Shown here one piece after another: positions 52,342 to 63,096 of a stretch of 64,000 bases of DNA. This DNA is from an uncultured Comamonas sp. (GTDB lineage: Bacteria; Pseudomonadota; Gammaproteobacteria; Burkholderiales; Burkholderiaceae_C): NCBI GenBank assembly GCA_947306475.1, contig CAMZGS010000003.1, positions 186,001-250,000 on the forward strand, in the 5' to 3' direction. Made by a program: the position numbers and the translations under genes. The stretch's first letter is position 1, and every line of letters begins with the position of its first letter. The notes under the pieces are model-generated. The model ran no database searches. It was not told where the DNA came from and was given only the letters and a program-made list of their open reading frames with translations.

Positions 52342-52800
52342 TTACTTGTTCTTGTAAGCGTCGTGGCAGCTCTTGCAGGTCTGGGCTGCGGGGCCAAAGG
52401 CGGCCTTCAGTTTGTCCAGATCGCCAGACTTGGCAGCAGCCACCAACTTGCCGGCTTCTGCTTCGAACTGCTGTTGTTTTTCGTCGAACTGGGCTTTTTC
52501 CTGCCAGATGGCGGCCTTGGAGTTGCCGCCTTCGGTACCAGCGCCAAAGGCTGCCCAGGGCAGGTTGGCCACTACGGCCAGCACATCGGCGTTCTCGGCG
52601 GCCACCTTGGCATCAAACGGGGCCTTGCCGCGGGCCATGGCGCCCAGGGTGCCGAAGTGGTGGGCCAGCACGGAGAACGAGCTCTGGCGGTACTTGACGG
52701 CGTCTTCTGCCTTGCCAAAGGCCTGCTGGGCAGAGGCGGCGCCGGCAAACAGCATGGTCGAGCCGATCAGGGTGGTGGCCACAAGATTCTTGAATCGCAT
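52342..52800 (-). CDS. Cytochrome c' (class II cytochrome c)
   Basis: The 152-aa periplasmic four-helix cytochrome has a signal peptide (cleavage after GAASA) and the heme-binding motif C142-K-S-C145-H146 close to the C-terminus, as in this class. Members bind NO and may protect against nitrosative stress. The gene is divergent from a cytochrome b561, with which it is often paired. Confidence 0.9.
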   Translation of the reverse strand: MRFKNLVATTLIGSTMLFAGAASAQQAFGKAEDAVKYRQSSFSVLAHHFGTLGAMARGKAPFDAKVAAENADVLAVVANLPWAAFGAGTEGGNSKAAIWQEKAQFDEKQQQFEAEAGKLVAAAKSGDLDKLKAAFGPAAQTCKSCHDAYKNK

Positions 52801-52944
52801 AAGGAACTTCCTTTAGGTTGTTGATGACTGTTTCTCGGTGTCCATGGACCCGACAGGGATAATGGACATGGCACCAGGGTTCCCGAAGCGCCCTGTTTTT
52901 GCACCATCGAATAGTATATTTTTTTCTTATCTGTTGCTCTTCAC

Positions 52945-53634
52945 ATGAATTCGACGCTTACTCGCCTGCGCGTTTGGGATCTGCCGACCCGTTTGTTCCA
53001 CTGGCTGCTGGTTGTCAGCATTGTGGCCTTGATTGTGACCGGCAAAGTCGGTGGCGATGCCATGGACTGGCATCTGCGCCTGGGCCAGGGGGTGCTGGCG
53101 CTGCTGGTGTTTCGCGTGCTGTGGGGCGTGGTGGGGGGCTACTGGTCGCGCTTTTGCACCTTTGTGCCGGGGCCGCAGCGCCTGCTTGCCTACCTGCGCG
53201 GTCAGGGCAGCGAGCGTGACCATGTCGGGCACAACCCGCTCGGGGCGTTTTCGGTGCTGGGCATGCTGCTCATCATCGGGTTGCAGGTCGGCAGCGGCCT
53301 GTTCACCGACGATGAAATCTTTTATGCCGGGCCACTGATCGATCTGGTCACCTCCGACACGGTGGCGCTGGCCACCAACTGGCACAAGACCTGGGGGCAG
53401 TGGTTGCTGCTGGGGGTGATTGCCCTGCACATTCTTGCCTTGCTGTTCTACGGGCTGGTGAAGAAGAAAAAGCTCATTCCCGCCATGCTGCATGGCGACA
53501 GGGTCGGCGTGTCTGCCGATCTGCCGGCCAGCCGTGATGGCTGGGCGCAGCGCCTGCTGGCCCTGGTGTTGCTGGCCGCAGGTGCTGGCCTGGCCTGCTG
53601 GGTGTGGAGCCTGGGCGGTGGCACAGGGTTCTGA
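52945..53634 (+). CDS. Cytochrome b561 family protein
   Basis: The 229-aa protein opens with the family signature RVWDLPTRLFHWLLV. It has four to five membrane helices with conserved His residues (DWHLRLGQG, NWHKTWGQWLL). It is a membrane b-type cytochrome that likely reduces the divergently encoded periplasmic cytochrome c'. A hydrophobic C-terminal helix (LALVLLAAGAGLACWVW) follows a short basic loop. Confidence 0.9.
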   Translation: MNSTLTRLRVWDLPTRLFHWLLVVSIVALIVTGKVGGDAMDWHLRLGQGVLALLVFRVLWGVVGGYWSRFCTFVPGPQRLLAYLRGQGSERDHVGHNPLGAFSVLGMLLIIGLQVGSGLFTDDEIFYAGPLIDLVTSDTVALATNWHKTWGQWLLLGVIALHILALLFYGLVKKKKLIPAMLHGDRVGVSADLPASRDGWAQRLLALVLLAAGAGLACWVWSLGGGTGF

Positions 53635-53701
53635 CCCACGCACAAGGGCGCTGCCGTCGCTACACTTGGAACTGTTTTGGATTGAAAAAGATAGCAACGT
53701 T

Positions 53702-54199
53702 TTGACAGAGGATTACCCCCCCGTCGTGCTGGACCTTGCCAGCAGCGCAGAGGATCTGGAACACGTCCGTGAGCTCTTTCAGGAATACGCCAGCAGCCTG
53801 GGTGTGGACCTGAGCTTTCAGGCGTTCGAGGAAGAGTTGCTCACCCTGCCGGGTGAATACGCCCCGCCGCGGGGCTGCCTGTTCCTGGCTTACGTTGGAC
53901 ATACCCCGGCGGGGTGTTGCGCCCTGCGGCCGCTGGACAATTCCGACTACCCCAATGCCGCGGAGATGAAGCGCCTGTACGTGCGCAAGGCGTTTCGCGG
54001 TTTTGGTCTGGGGCGCCAGCTGGCCGAGGCGACGCTGGATGCCGCCCGTCAGGCCGGCTATGCCTGCGTGCTGCTCGACACCCTGGACGACATGGAGGCA
54101 GCGCGCACCCTCTATGGCGAGCTGGGCTTCGAGGAAGTGCCGCCGTACTACCACAACCCCCTGTTCGGGGCGCACTACCTGAAGGCGGACATTTTCTAG
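53702..54199 (+). CDS. GNAT-family acetyltransferase
   Basis: About 165 aa, with the acetyl-CoA site in EMKRLYVRKAFRGFGLGRQLAEATL and the C-terminal YGELGFEEVPPYYHNPLFGAHYL typical of small GNAT enzymes. No ATG fits. The TTG at 53702 is the most likely start, without a clear ribosome site. The frame stays open back into the cytochrome b561 gene, where it is a shadow. It overlaps the convergent peptidase gene by four bases. Substrate unknown. Confidence 0.78.
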   Translation: MTEDYPPVVLDLASSAEDLEHVRELFQEYASSLGVDLSFQAFEEELLTLPGEYAPPRGCLFLAYVGHTPAGCCALRPLDNSDYPNAAEMKRLYVRKAFRGFGLGRQLAEATLDAARQAGYACVLLDTLDDMEAARTLYGELGFEEVPPYYHNPLFGAHYLKADIF

Positions 54200-55074
54200 C
54201 CGTTGCGCAGCAAGGCCCGGCGCAGCAGGCGCGCAGCGCGGTCGCGGATGCGGAAGGGGCTGTGGCTGCGCGCCGGGTATTTCTTGGCCATGGCGCAGGC
54301 GTTCAGGAAGTCGTCCAGCAGAGGGCGGCTGTCCAGCGTGGGGCAGTCGGGGATCAGGAATTCCGGGTGCCACTGGGTGGCAGCGATGTAGCTTTGCTGG
54401 CGGTCGGTGCGGCAGATGGCTTCGGGGATGGCGTCCGGAATGCTCCAGGCCTCCACCGAGAAGCCCGGCGCCACATCCTTGATGGCCTGGTGGTGGATGC
54501 TGTTGACGCGGGCGGTCTGCACGCCCGGGTACAGGCGCGCCAGGCGGCTGTTTTTCAGAATGCTGATGTCGTGCTGGTGGCGGTCGTAGGCGTGGGCGTT
54601 GCGGTGCACCTGGGCGCCGGGCACCTGGGTCAGGATGTCCTGGTAGAGCGTGCCGCCAAAGGCCACATTGATCAGCTGCAGCCCCCGGCAGACGCCGAAG
54701 ATGGGCTTGCCGGCCTGGCTGAAGGCCTCGACCACGGCCAGGTCGTACAGGTCGCGCACCCGGTCGCCCAGCCATTCGGGGCGCAGCGGCTCCTCACCGT
54801 AGCTGCCGGGCCAGACGTCGGCGCCGCCGTGCATGACCACGCCATCGAGCCATTCGGCGTAGTGCGCCAGTGTCACATCGCCCTTGGCGGTTTCCCCCGT
54901 GGGGCAGGGCACCATGACCACCATGGCCCCGGCGGACATGATCCAGTGGGCAATGGATTGCTCCACGTACTGCAGGGTCTTGCCGGTAAACAGGGGGCGG
55001 GCCGGGTCGGCATGGGAAAAGCAGGCAGAAAGGCCAATCTTGAGGCGGCGGTCAGCAGGCAAGGTCATGGGCAA
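54196..55074 (-). CDS. Gamma-glutamyl-gamma-aminobutyrate hydrolase family (peptidase C26)
   Basis: A 292-aa class I glutamine-amidotransferase-like hydrolase. The nucleophile Cys129 is in PIFGVCRGLQLINV, and the His/Glu pair in TQWHPEF. MHGGADVWPGSYGEEP is the PuuD-type substrate loop. It may cleave gamma-glutamyl amides in polyamine or ethanolamine breakdown; no puu neighbours are present. Confidence 0.87.
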   Translation of the reverse strand: MPMTLPADRRLKIGLSACFSHADPARPLFTGKTLQYVEQSIAHWIMSAGAMVVMVPCPTGETAKGDVTLAHYAEWLDGVVMHGGADVWPGSYGEEPLRPEWLGDRVRDLYDLAVVEAFSQAGKPIFGVCRGLQLINVAFGGTLYQDILTQVPGAQVHRNAHAYDRHQHDISILKNSRLARLYPGVQTARVNSIHHQAIKDVAPGFSVEAWSIPDAIPEAICRTDRQQSYIAATQWHPEFLIPDCPTLDSRPLLDDFLNACAMAKKYPARSHSPFRIRDRAARLLRRALLRNG

Positions 55075-55292
55075 GGGCCGTCGGCGGCAGGGCGAAGAGC
55101 ATGGATTGTGCCCTTGTCTGCTCCATTGCGGTTTTTGCAGCCGCGTGCAGCATTTGGGCGCGTGATTGTTTTTGGGGGTGGGGTTTTCGGTTTAGGATGT
55201 ACCCAGGGCCGGCGGTTGTCGCCCGACTCAGGAGGCAACCAGTCGGTATTCAGCTGCGCAGGATGCAGCGTTTGGTGACAAGGAGCATATGC

Positions 55293-55661
55293 ATGCAGGT
55301 ACAAGTTCATGCCGACGATTCCATTCAAGGCGGCGATTCCCTGGCACAGTGGGCACAAGAAGAAGTAAATGCCAAGCTCTCCCGTCTGAAGGAGTATGTG
55401 GTACGGGTGGATGTGTTCTTCTCCTCGGTGGATGCAACCAAGAGTACCGGCGCTCCTGGCAAGAAGTGCGTGCTGGAGACACGTGCCAATGGCCGTCCGC
55501 CCATTGCCGTCAACGCCGAGGCAGAAAAGGTCAAGGACGCCTTTGCCGCTGCGCTGGAAAAGCTGCGTCGTGCGGTCGAGACCGACCTGGACAAGGTCAA
55601 GGACAAGCATGGCCGCGACAGCGTGCGCGGTGTGGAGGGCAACCAGGCCGAGACGGCCTGA
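55293..55661 (+). CDS. hpf: Ribosome hibernation promoting factor, short form
   Basis: A 122-aa HPF/RaiA protein (MQVQVHADDS ... DVFFSSVDATK ... KDAFAAALEKLRRAVETDLDKVKDKH). It binds the 30S subunit in the decoding region and promotes dimerisation or storage of idle ribosomes. It lacks the C-terminal domain of long HPF. An AAGGAG site eight bases upstream sets the ATG at 55293. It is not next to rpoN here. Confidence 0.9.
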   Translation: MQVQVHADDSIQGGDSLAQWAQEEVNAKLSRLKEYVVRVDVFFSSVDATKSTGAPGKKCVLETRANGRPPIAVNAEAEKVKDAFAAALEKLRRAVETDLDKVKDKHGRDSVRGVEGNQAETA

Positions 55662-55705
55662 TCCGATGCCGGCAGCCTGGCTGATCCGGTAACTACCTTC
55701 CCATG

Positions 55706-55740
55706 AAAAAACAGGCCTTCGCAAGAAGGCCTGTTTGCTT
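55706..55740. terminator. Bidirectional terminator between hpf and aspA
   Basis: ACAGGCCTT pairs with AAGGCCTGT around a six-base loop, with A- and T-rich flanks on both sides. It ends both hpf and the convergent aspA. Confidence 0.88.
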
Positions 55741-55761
55741 TTCAAGGAACGAGGGCTGCGC

Positions 55762-57162
55762 TCAGGCGGCAGTCAGGGCGCCGGGGGTGGTCAGCTTGTC
55801 GGCCACCAGCAGGGACTTCATCTTGTCCTGGCTCATGATGCCCAGATCTTCGGCCACTTCCGCGATGGGCTTGCCCGTGGCAATGGCGGTCTTGGCGATC
55901 TTGGCGGCCTTTTCGTAGCCGATCAGCGGGTTGAGCGCCGTCACCAGGGTCACGGACTCGTTGATGCGGGTGCGCAGCAGCTCGGTGTTGGCTTCGATAC
56001 CCTCGACGCAGTTGATCTGCAGGGTGTGGCAGGCAGCGGCCAGGTGGCGCAGGCTCTTGTGCAGGGCCCAGGCCATCAGGGGCTCGAAGGCGTTGAGTTG
56101 CAGCTGACCGGCTTCCACGGCCATGGTGATGGCGGCGTCGTTGCCGATCACTTCAAAGCACACCTGGTTCATCACCTCGGGGATCACGGGGTTGACCTTG
56201 CCGGGCATGATGGACGAGCCGGCCTGGCGGGCGGGCAGCTTGATGTCGCCCACACCGGCTTGCGGGCCGGAGGACAGCAGGCGCAGGTCGTTGCTGATCT
56301 TGGACAGCTTCACGGCGATGCGCTTGAGGATGCCGGAGATGTCGGCAAAGGCGCCGGTGTCGCCGGTGGCGGCGATCATGTCGGCGGCCTTGACGACGGG
56401 CACGCCCGAGAACTCGGCCAGCTTGGTCGTCACCAGATCGGCATAGCCCACGGGGGCGTTGATGCCGGTGCCGATGGCGGTGCCGCCCATGTTGATTTCG
56501 CACATCAGGGCAGCCGATTCGCGCAGGCGCTGCTCGTCAGCGGCAATCATGGACACAAAGGAGTTGAACTCCTGGCCCAGGGTCATGGGCACGGCGTCCT
56601 GCAGCTGGGTGCGGCCGATCTTCAGGATGTCCTTGAACTCCTCGGCCTTGGCCTGGAAGGCACCACGCAGGGATGCCAGGGCGGCCAGCAGGTCCTGAAT
56701 GCCGAAGTAGGTGGCCAGCTTGACGGCGGTGGGGTAGGAGTCGTTGGTCGATTGCGAGGCGTTGACGTGGTCGTTGGGGTGGATCACGTGGTAGGCGCCC
56801 TTGGGCTGGCCCAGGATCTCCAGCGCGCGGTTGGCGATCACTTCGTTGGCGTTCATGTTGGTCGAAGTGCCGGCGCCGCCCTGAATCACGTCCACCACGA
56901 ACTGGTCGTTGTACTTGCCGCTGGCCACGTCATCGCAGGCCCTGGAGATGGCTTCTGCCTGCTCGGCGGTGATGGCACCCATGGCCAGGTTGGCGGCAGC
57001 GGCAGCCTTCTTCACGTAGGCGTAGGCACGGATCAGGTTGGGCATCTGGGCCACAGTGTGGCCGGTGATGGGGAAGTTTTCGACCGCACGGGCTGCGTGC
57101 ACTCCCCAGTAGGCGTTGTCGGGCAGGTCTTTGGAACCCAGAAAGTCGCTTTCTTGGCGCAT
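55762..57162 (-). CDS. aspA: Aspartate ammonia-lyase
   Basis: The 466-aa enzyme interconverts aspartate with fumarate plus ammonia. The superfamily signature GSSIMPGKVNPVIPEV is present, together with GGAGTSTNMNANEVIANRA and HPNDHVNASQSTNDSYPTA, which favour aspartase over fumarase C. The ATG at 57162 starts the family's N-terminus (MRQESDFLGSKDLPDNAYWG). The leader contains a long hairpin. Confidence 0.92.
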   Translation of the reverse strand: MRQESDFLGSKDLPDNAYWGVHAARAVENFPITGHTVAQMPNLIRAYAYVKKAAAAANLAMGAITAEQAEAISRACDDVASGKYNDQFVVDVIQGGAGTSTNMNANEVIANRALEILGQPKGAYHVIHPNDHVNASQSTNDSYPTAVKLATYFGIQDLLAALASLRGAFQAKAEEFKDILKIGRTQLQDAVPMTLGQEFNSFVSMIAADEQRLRESAALMCEINMGGTAIGTGINAPVGYADLVTTKLAEFSGVPVVKAADMIAATGDTGAFADISGILKRIAVKLSKISNDLRLLSSGPQAGVGDIKLPARQAGSSIMPGKVNPVIPEVMNQVCFEVIGNDAAITMAVEAGQLQLNAFEPLMAWALHKSLRHLAAACHTLQINCVEGIEANTELLRTRINESVTLVTALNPLIGYEKAAKIAKTAIATGKPIAEVAEDLGIMSQDKMKSLLVADKLTTPGALTAA

Positions 57163-57225
57163 GGTGGATCTTTCAAACGGAAAAAACAAAAGGGTCGGCG
57201 TACTCCACGCACATCACGTGGCAAC

Positions 57226-57335
57226 GCCTTGTTCCTCTGGGCCATTCAGGAGCACTGGAAGCAAGGACCCAGAGGGACAAGGCGCCGCAGGAATTATCAA
57301 ACCCGGCAGACATGGTATGCACCCGTTTGGTGCAT
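57226..57335 (-). promoter_or_regulatory. Structured aspA leader: long inverted repeat and a 7-bp dyad
   Basis: In the 380-bp gap upstream of aspA, 57226-57241 and 57268-57283 pair over 16 positions (15 Watson-Crick, one G-T) with a 26-base loop. Further upstream ATGCACC/GGTGCAT (57317-57335) forms a 7-bp dyad in an AT-rich part, which could be an operator. No gene lies in this gap. Confidence 0.5.
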
Positions 57336-57459
57336 AACCAGCCTTTTTGTGTTTTTTTATGGTGCAAAAATATGCTCTTTGCTTGTTTGAAAGGCAAATT
57401 TATTCCTTTAATGCATGGTTTAGTTGTTTTTCCGGCATTTCCCTGTGGTGTGGTGCGAT

Positions 57460-57511
57460 AAAAAAACGCCTGTCATGGGCGCAAAAAAAAGAGCTGCACA
57501 TGGCAGCTCTT
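57460..57511 (-). terminator. Tandem terminators after actP
   Basis: On the minus strand a GAGCTGC/GCAGCTC hairpin followed by eight T (57483-57509) comes first. A second small hairpin (CGCC/GGCG) with another T-run follows. Together they end the actP transcript 33 bp beyond its stop. Confidence 0.85.
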
Positions 57512-57543
57512 TGGTCTGGATTGGGCGGCTATGGCCGCGGGGC

Positions 57544-59226
57544 TCAGTGCACTGCAGCGCTGGCAGCACCCACGCCGGTCTGGGCGCGGACGTACTGGTC
57601 GTCAAAGGCTGCACGCTCGGCCTGGGCCTGGGCGCTGTTGTCCAGCTTGGAGAACACATAGATCGCCAGGAAGGCCAGCGGCATGGCAAACAGGGCCGGC
57701 TGGGTGTAGGGGAACAGCGGAGCAGGGTTGCCCAGCACATCCACCCAGACCGACTTGGAGAACAGCACGAACAGCACCGAGCTGATCAGTCCGGTGTAGC
57801 CACCCACCAGTGCGCCGCGGGTGGTCAGACCCTTCCAGTACATGGACATCAGCAGCACGGGGAAGTTGGCGCAGGAGGCCACGCCAAAGGCCAGGGCCAC
57901 CATGAAGGCCACGTTCATCTTCTCGAAGGCCATGCCCAGCAGCACGGCCACCACACCCAGGGCCAGGGTGGCGATCTTGGAGACGCGGATCTCGCTGGCC
58001 TCGCTGGCCTGGCCCTTCTTGATCACGCGGGCATACAGGTCGTGCGAGATGGCCGAGGCGCCGGCCAGTGCCAGACCGGCCACCACCGCCAGGATGGTGG
58101 CAAAGGCCACGGCCGAGAGGAAGCCCAGCAGCAGGTTGCCGCCAGCGGCCTTGGCCAGGTGCAGGGCCACCATGTTGCCGCCGCCGATCAGCTTGCCGCC
58201 GACCTGGCCGCCTTCAAAGAACTCGGGGTTGGTGCCCACCAGCACGATGGCGCTCAGGCCCATGATGGCGATCACGTTGAAGAAGAAGGCAATGATGGTC
58301 GAGGCGTAGAACACCGACTTGCGCGCTTCCTTGGCGTTGGTCACGGTGAAGAAGCGCATCAGGATGTGCGGCAGACCGGCGATACCAAACATCAGGCCCA
58401 GGCCCATGGAAATGGCGGTGACCGGATCGGCCAGCAGCTTGCCCGGCGAGAGCATGTTGCTGCCCAGGCGGTGCACTTCCATGGCCTTGGTCAGCAGCGT
58501 ATCCAGGCTGAAGCCGAACTGCGCAAACGCCAGCAGCATGATGGCGGTGCCGCCGGCCAGCAGCATGCAGGCCTTGATGATCTGCACCCAGGTGGTGGCC
58601 ACCATGCCGCCGAAGATCACATAGACCATCATCAGCACGCCCACCACGATCAGCGCCACGTTGTAGTCCAGACCGAACAGCAGCTTGATCAGCTGACCGG
58701 CTCCGACCATCTGCGCCACCAGGTAGAAGCACACCACAGTCAGCGAACTCACGGCCGCCATGGTGCGCACCGGGCCCTGGCTCAGGCGATAGGCGGTGAT
58801 GTCGGCAAAGGTGAACTTGCCCAGGTTGCGCAGGCGCTCGGCCATCAGGAACAGGATGATGGGCCAGCCGACAAAAAAGGCGACCATGTAGATGTAGCCA
58901 TCCACACCGTCGCCGTAGATCATGGCTGTCAGGCCCAGCAGCGTGGCGGCCGACATGAAGTCTCCCGCAATGGCCAGGCCGTTTTGCTTGCCGGTGATGC
59001 CACCGCCAGCGGTGTAGAAGTCCGAGGCCGACTTGGAGCGCCCGGCAGCCCAGTAGGTGATGCCCAGCGTCATCAGCACGAACACAAAGAACATGCCGAT
59101 GGCGTGCCAGTTGAGCGGCTGCTTCTCGGCGGCGCCCAGATCGGGGCCGGCCAGGGCCAGGGCGGGGGCCAGCAGGCCCAGGGTGGCTGCGCTGCGCAGC
59201 CAGAAGGTGGTGCGGGTGCTGGTCAT
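57544..59226 (-). CDS. actP: Acetate/monocarboxylate:cation symporter
   Basis: A 560-aa sodium:solute symporter with an N-terminal hydrophobic leader and about 13 membrane segments. DFYTAGGGITGKQNGLAIAGDFMSAATLLG and MFGIAGLPHILMRFFTV are ActP hallmarks. It takes up acetate and related short acids. Its start overlaps the end of the DUF485 gene by four bases. Confidence 0.92.
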   Translation of the reverse strand: MTSTRTTFWLRSAATLGLLAPALALAGPDLGAAEKQPLNWHAIGMFFVFVLMTLGITYWAAGRSKSASDFYTAGGGITGKQNGLAIAGDFMSAATLLGLTAMIYGDGVDGYIYMVAFFVGWPIILFLMAERLRNLGKFTFADITAYRLSQGPVRTMAAVSSLTVVCFYLVAQMVGAGQLIKLLFGLDYNVALIVVGVLMMVYVIFGGMVATTWVQIIKACMLLAGGTAIMLLAFAQFGFSLDTLLTKAMEVHRLGSNMLSPGKLLADPVTAISMGLGLMFGIAGLPHILMRFFTVTNAKEARKSVFYASTIIAFFFNVIAIMGLSAIVLVGTNPEFFEGGQVGGKLIGGGNMVALHLAKAAGGNLLLGFLSAVAFATILAVVAGLALAGASAISHDLYARVIKKGQASEASEIRVSKIATLALGVVAVLLGMAFEKMNVAFMVALAFGVASCANFPVLLMSMYWKGLTTRGALVGGYTGLISSVLFVLFSKSVWVDVLGNPAPLFPYTQPALFAMPLAFLAIYVFSKLDNSAQAQAERAAFDDQYVRAQTGVGAASAAVH

Positions 59227-59543
59227 GCGGTTTTCCTCAGGGCTTCTTGAATGATCTGCTCGTTCAGGGTGTCGAATTCGCCATTGGCACGGCGCACGTA
59301 CACCCAGGTCAGGGCGCAGAAGAAGACAAACTGGGCAAAGCCCAGGACGATGCCCACCGTCAGGTGGCTGCCTTCGAACAGGCGAATGGCAATCACCTGC
59401 GGCGCAAAGGCCACCAGCAGCACAAAGCCGAAAAAGGCCGCAATCACCAGCAGCGCCAGCGTGGCGGCAAAACGCCCGCGGCGGCGCACCAGCTCCGCGT
59501 AGCGCGGATCGCGCTTGATGTGTTCATACAGAGGATTTGACAT
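59223..59543 (-). CDS. yjcH: DUF485 membrane protein (YjcH-like), partner of ActP
   Basis: The 106-aa protein has two membrane helices (residues ~25-50 and ~60-85) and the family start NPLYEHIKRDPRYAELVRRRGRFA. It is nearly always coupled to actP, as here with overlapping codons, and probably assists the symporter. A GGGAGAC site precedes the start. Confidence 0.9.
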   Translation of the reverse strand: MSNPLYEHIKRDPRYAELVRRRGRFAATLALLVIAAFFGFVLLVAFAPQVIAIRLFEGSHLTVGIVLGFAQFVFFCALTWVYVRRANGEFDTLNEQIIQEALRKTA

Positions 59544-59669
59544 AAGTCTCCCTGGGCAGTGAATGTGTTGTTGTTGAAGCGATTTGTGCAGTGCAGCAAT
59601 GTCGCGAGCGCGATTCTAGGGTGTCAATTTAGGTGTTTTCCCAGGGACTTATCGGTGTTTACCCGCATA

Positions 59670-59700
59670 AAAAAACCAGCACCGGGGTGCTGGTTCTTTA
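59670..59700. terminator. Bidirectional terminator between gapA and the actP operon
   Basis: AACCAGCA pairs with TGCTGGTT in a tight hairpin with an A-tract on the left and a T-rich right flank. It lies downstream of gapA on the minus strand, beyond a repeat copy. Confidence 0.8.
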
Positions 59701-59701
59701 G

Positions 59702-59780
59702 GAGCAGCAAGCGCTGATGGAGCAAGGATTTCAGGTAGAAATCATGCGGAAACCGTGGTTTATCGAGCGCGGCAAGCTAT
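59702..59780. repeat. Dispersed inverted repeat, copy 5
   Basis: Ends AGCAGCAAGCGCTGAT and ATCGAGCGCGGCAAGCTAT share the family pattern, and GATTTC/GAAATC forms the inner pair. It lies immediately 3' of gapA. Confidence 0.55.
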
Positions 59781-59805
59781 GTTTTTTGGTGGCAAGCGCA
59801 AGTGC

Positions 59806-60888
<1,083 letters not shown>

Positions 60889-62928
60889 TTACTTGGCGCC
60901 CAGCACCTGGCGCACGGTGTCTGCCACATTGGCGGCGGTGAAACCGAAGTGCTCAAACAGGACCGGGGCGGGGGCCGATTCACCAAAGCGGTCGATACCG
61001 ACCACGGCGGCCACGCCGTACTTCCACCAGCCGTCGCTGCTGCCCATTTCCACGGCGATGCGCGGCAGGCCCTTGGGCAGCACGCTGCTCTTGTAGTCGG
61101 CATCCTGGCGGTCGAACACGCTGGTGCTGGGCATGGAGACCACGCGTACGGCGATCTTCTCGGCGGCCAGCAGCTTTTGCGCTTCCAGCGCCAGCTGCAC
61201 TTCCGAGCCGGTGGCGATGATCACGGCCTTGGCCTTGCCCTTGAGGCCCACGTCCTTGGGCTCGGCGAGCACATAGCCGCCATTGGCGATCTGGTCCAGC
61301 GCCTCTTCGCTCTTGGGCGCATAAGGCAGGTTCTGGCGCGACAGCAGCAGGGCGCTGGGGCGCTTGGCCTGCGCCAGTGCCACGGACCAGGCCACGGCGG
61401 TTTCGGTGGTGTCGGCAGGGCGCCAGACATCCAGGTTGGGGATGAGGCGCAGGCTGGCAGCGTGTTCGATGGGCTGGTGCGTCGGGCCGTCTTCGCCCAG
61501 GCCGATGGAGTCGTGCGTGAGCACATGCACCACGCGCTGCTGCATCAGGGCGGCCATGCGGATGGCGTTGCGGCTGTAGTCGCTGAACGTCATGAAGGTG
61601 CCGCCATAGGGGATGTAGCCGCCGTGCAGCGCCACGCCGTTCATGATGGCGGCCATGCCGAACTCGCGCACGCCGTAGTTGATGTGGCGGCCGATCTTGC
61701 CGTCTTCGGTCTTGACCACGTTGCCCTTGTCATCCACGCGGAAAGCGGGGGTGGACTTGGTATTGGTCAGGTTGGAGCCGGTCAGGTCGGCCGAGCCGCC
61801 CAGCAGCTCAGGCAGTGCGGCGGTGAAGCCTTCCAGTGCCAGCTGGCTGGCCTTGCGGCTGGCCACGGTGGCTGCGTCGTCGTGTGCCTGTGAGGCGATG
61901 CGTGCAGCCGTCTCGGCAAAGTCGGCGGGCAGCTCGCCGGCCATGCGGCGCTGGAATTCGGCGGCCAGCTCGGGGAAGGCCTTGGCGTAGGCGGCAAAGC
62001 GCTTGTTCCAGGCGGCTTCGGCCTTCTTGCCGGCGGCCTTGGCATCCCAGTCGGCATAGACCTTTTCGGGGATCTCGAAGGGGCCGTGCTCCCAACCCAG
62101 GGCCTTGCGGGTCAGGGCGATTTCCTCGGCGCCCAGCGGCTCGCCGTGGGCCTTGGCGGTACCGGCACGGTTGGGCGAGCCAAAGCCGATGCTGGTCTTG
62201 CAGCAGATCAGCGTGGGCTTGCTCAGGCTCTTCTTGGCCAGCGTCAGGGCGGCGCTGACGGCTTCGGCGTCGTGGCCGTCCACGGCGCGGATGACGTTCC
62301 AGCCGTAGGCTTCAAAGCGCGCGGGGGTGTCGTCGCCAAACCAGGGGGTGACCTGGCCGTCGATGGAGATGCCGTTGTCGTCCCACAGGGCGATCAGCTT
62401 GTTCAGCTTCCAGGCACCCGCCAGGGCGCAGGCTTCGTGCGAGATGCCTTCCATCAGGCAGCCATCGCCCAGGAAGACGTAGGTGTGGTGATCGACGATG
62501 GTGTGGCCATCGCGGTTGAATTCAGCGGCCAGCAGCTTTTCGGCCAGCGCCATGCCCACGGCGTTGGTGATGCCCTGACCCAGCGGGCCGGTGGTGGTTT
62601 CCACGCCGGGGGTGATGCCCACTTCGGGGTGGCCGGCAGTCTTGCTGTGCAGCTGGCGGAAGTTTTTCAGCTCGCTGATGGGCAGGTCGTAGCCCGTCAG
62701 GTGCAGCAGGGCATAGATCAGCATGGAGCCGTGGCCGTTGGAGAGCACGAAGCGGTCACGGTTGGCCCATTGCGGGTTGGCCGGGTTGTGTTGCAGATGC
62801 TGACCCCACAACGCTACGGCCATGTCGGCCATGCCCATGGGGGCGCCGGGGTGGCCGGACTTGGCTTGTTGAACAGCGTCCATAGCCAGGGCGCGGATTG
62901 CGTTGGCCATCATCTGGGTGTTTGCCAT
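60889..62928 (-). CDS. tktA: Transketolase
   Basis: The 679-aa thiamine-diphosphate enzyme of the pentose phosphate and Calvin-type pathways. Visible motifs are [15 protein letters not shown], the ThDP/Mg site [18 protein letters not shown] and [30 protein letters not shown] is the transketolase signature 2. Length matches the family. Upstream of gapA, same direction. Confidence 0.96.
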   Translation of the reverse strand: MANTQMMANAIRALAMDAVQQAKSGHPGAPMGMADMAVALWGQHLQHNPANPQWANRDRFVLSNGHGSMLIYALLHLTGYDLPISELKNFRQLHSKTAGHPEVGITPGVETTTGPLGQGITNAVGMALAEKLLAAEFNRDGHTIVDHHTYVFLGDGCLMEGISHEACALAGAWKLNKLIALWDDNGISIDGQVTPWFGDDTPARFEAYGWNVIRAVDGHDAEAVSAALTLAKKSLSKPTLICCKTSIGFGSPNRAGTAKAHGEPLGAEEIALTRKALGWEHGPFEIPEKVYADWDAKAAGKKAEAAWNKRFAAYAKAFPELAAEFQRRMAGELPADFAETAARIASQAHDDAATVASRKASQLALEGFTAALPELLGGSADLTGSNLTNTKSTPAFRVDDKGNVVKTEDGKIGRHINYGVREFGMAAIMNGVALHGGYIPYGGTFMTFSDYSRNAIRMAALMQQRVVHVLTHDSIGLGEDGPTHQPIEHAASLRLIPNLDVWRPADTTETAVAWSVALAQAKRPSALLLSRQNLPYAPKSEEALDQIANGGYVLAEPKDVGLKGKAKAVIIATGSEVQLALEAQKLLAAEKIAVRVVSMPSTSVFDRQDADYKSSVLPKGLPRIAVEMGSSDGWWKYGVAAVVGIDRFGESAPAPVLFEHFGFTAANVADTVRQVLGAK

Positions 62929-63096
62929 GGGAGAAAAGCTCCGATTGGATGGGAAAGAAAACCCCGGATTTTAACGGGCCCTCATGTCAGGGTTTCCAGG
63001 CGGTTACATAGTCGGGCGGCGCGCAGGTACTACAGTCGCAGCCCGACGACGGTTCCAGCGCCCCGCTGCTTTTTGTGCCTTTGGCGATTTTTTTCG

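Noticed and set aside
53660-54775. 371-aa minus-strand frame overlapping the acetyltransferase gene and part of the peptidase gene
   Set aside because: It is Arg/Pro/Gly-rich without motifs, and both overlapped genes have conserved active sites.
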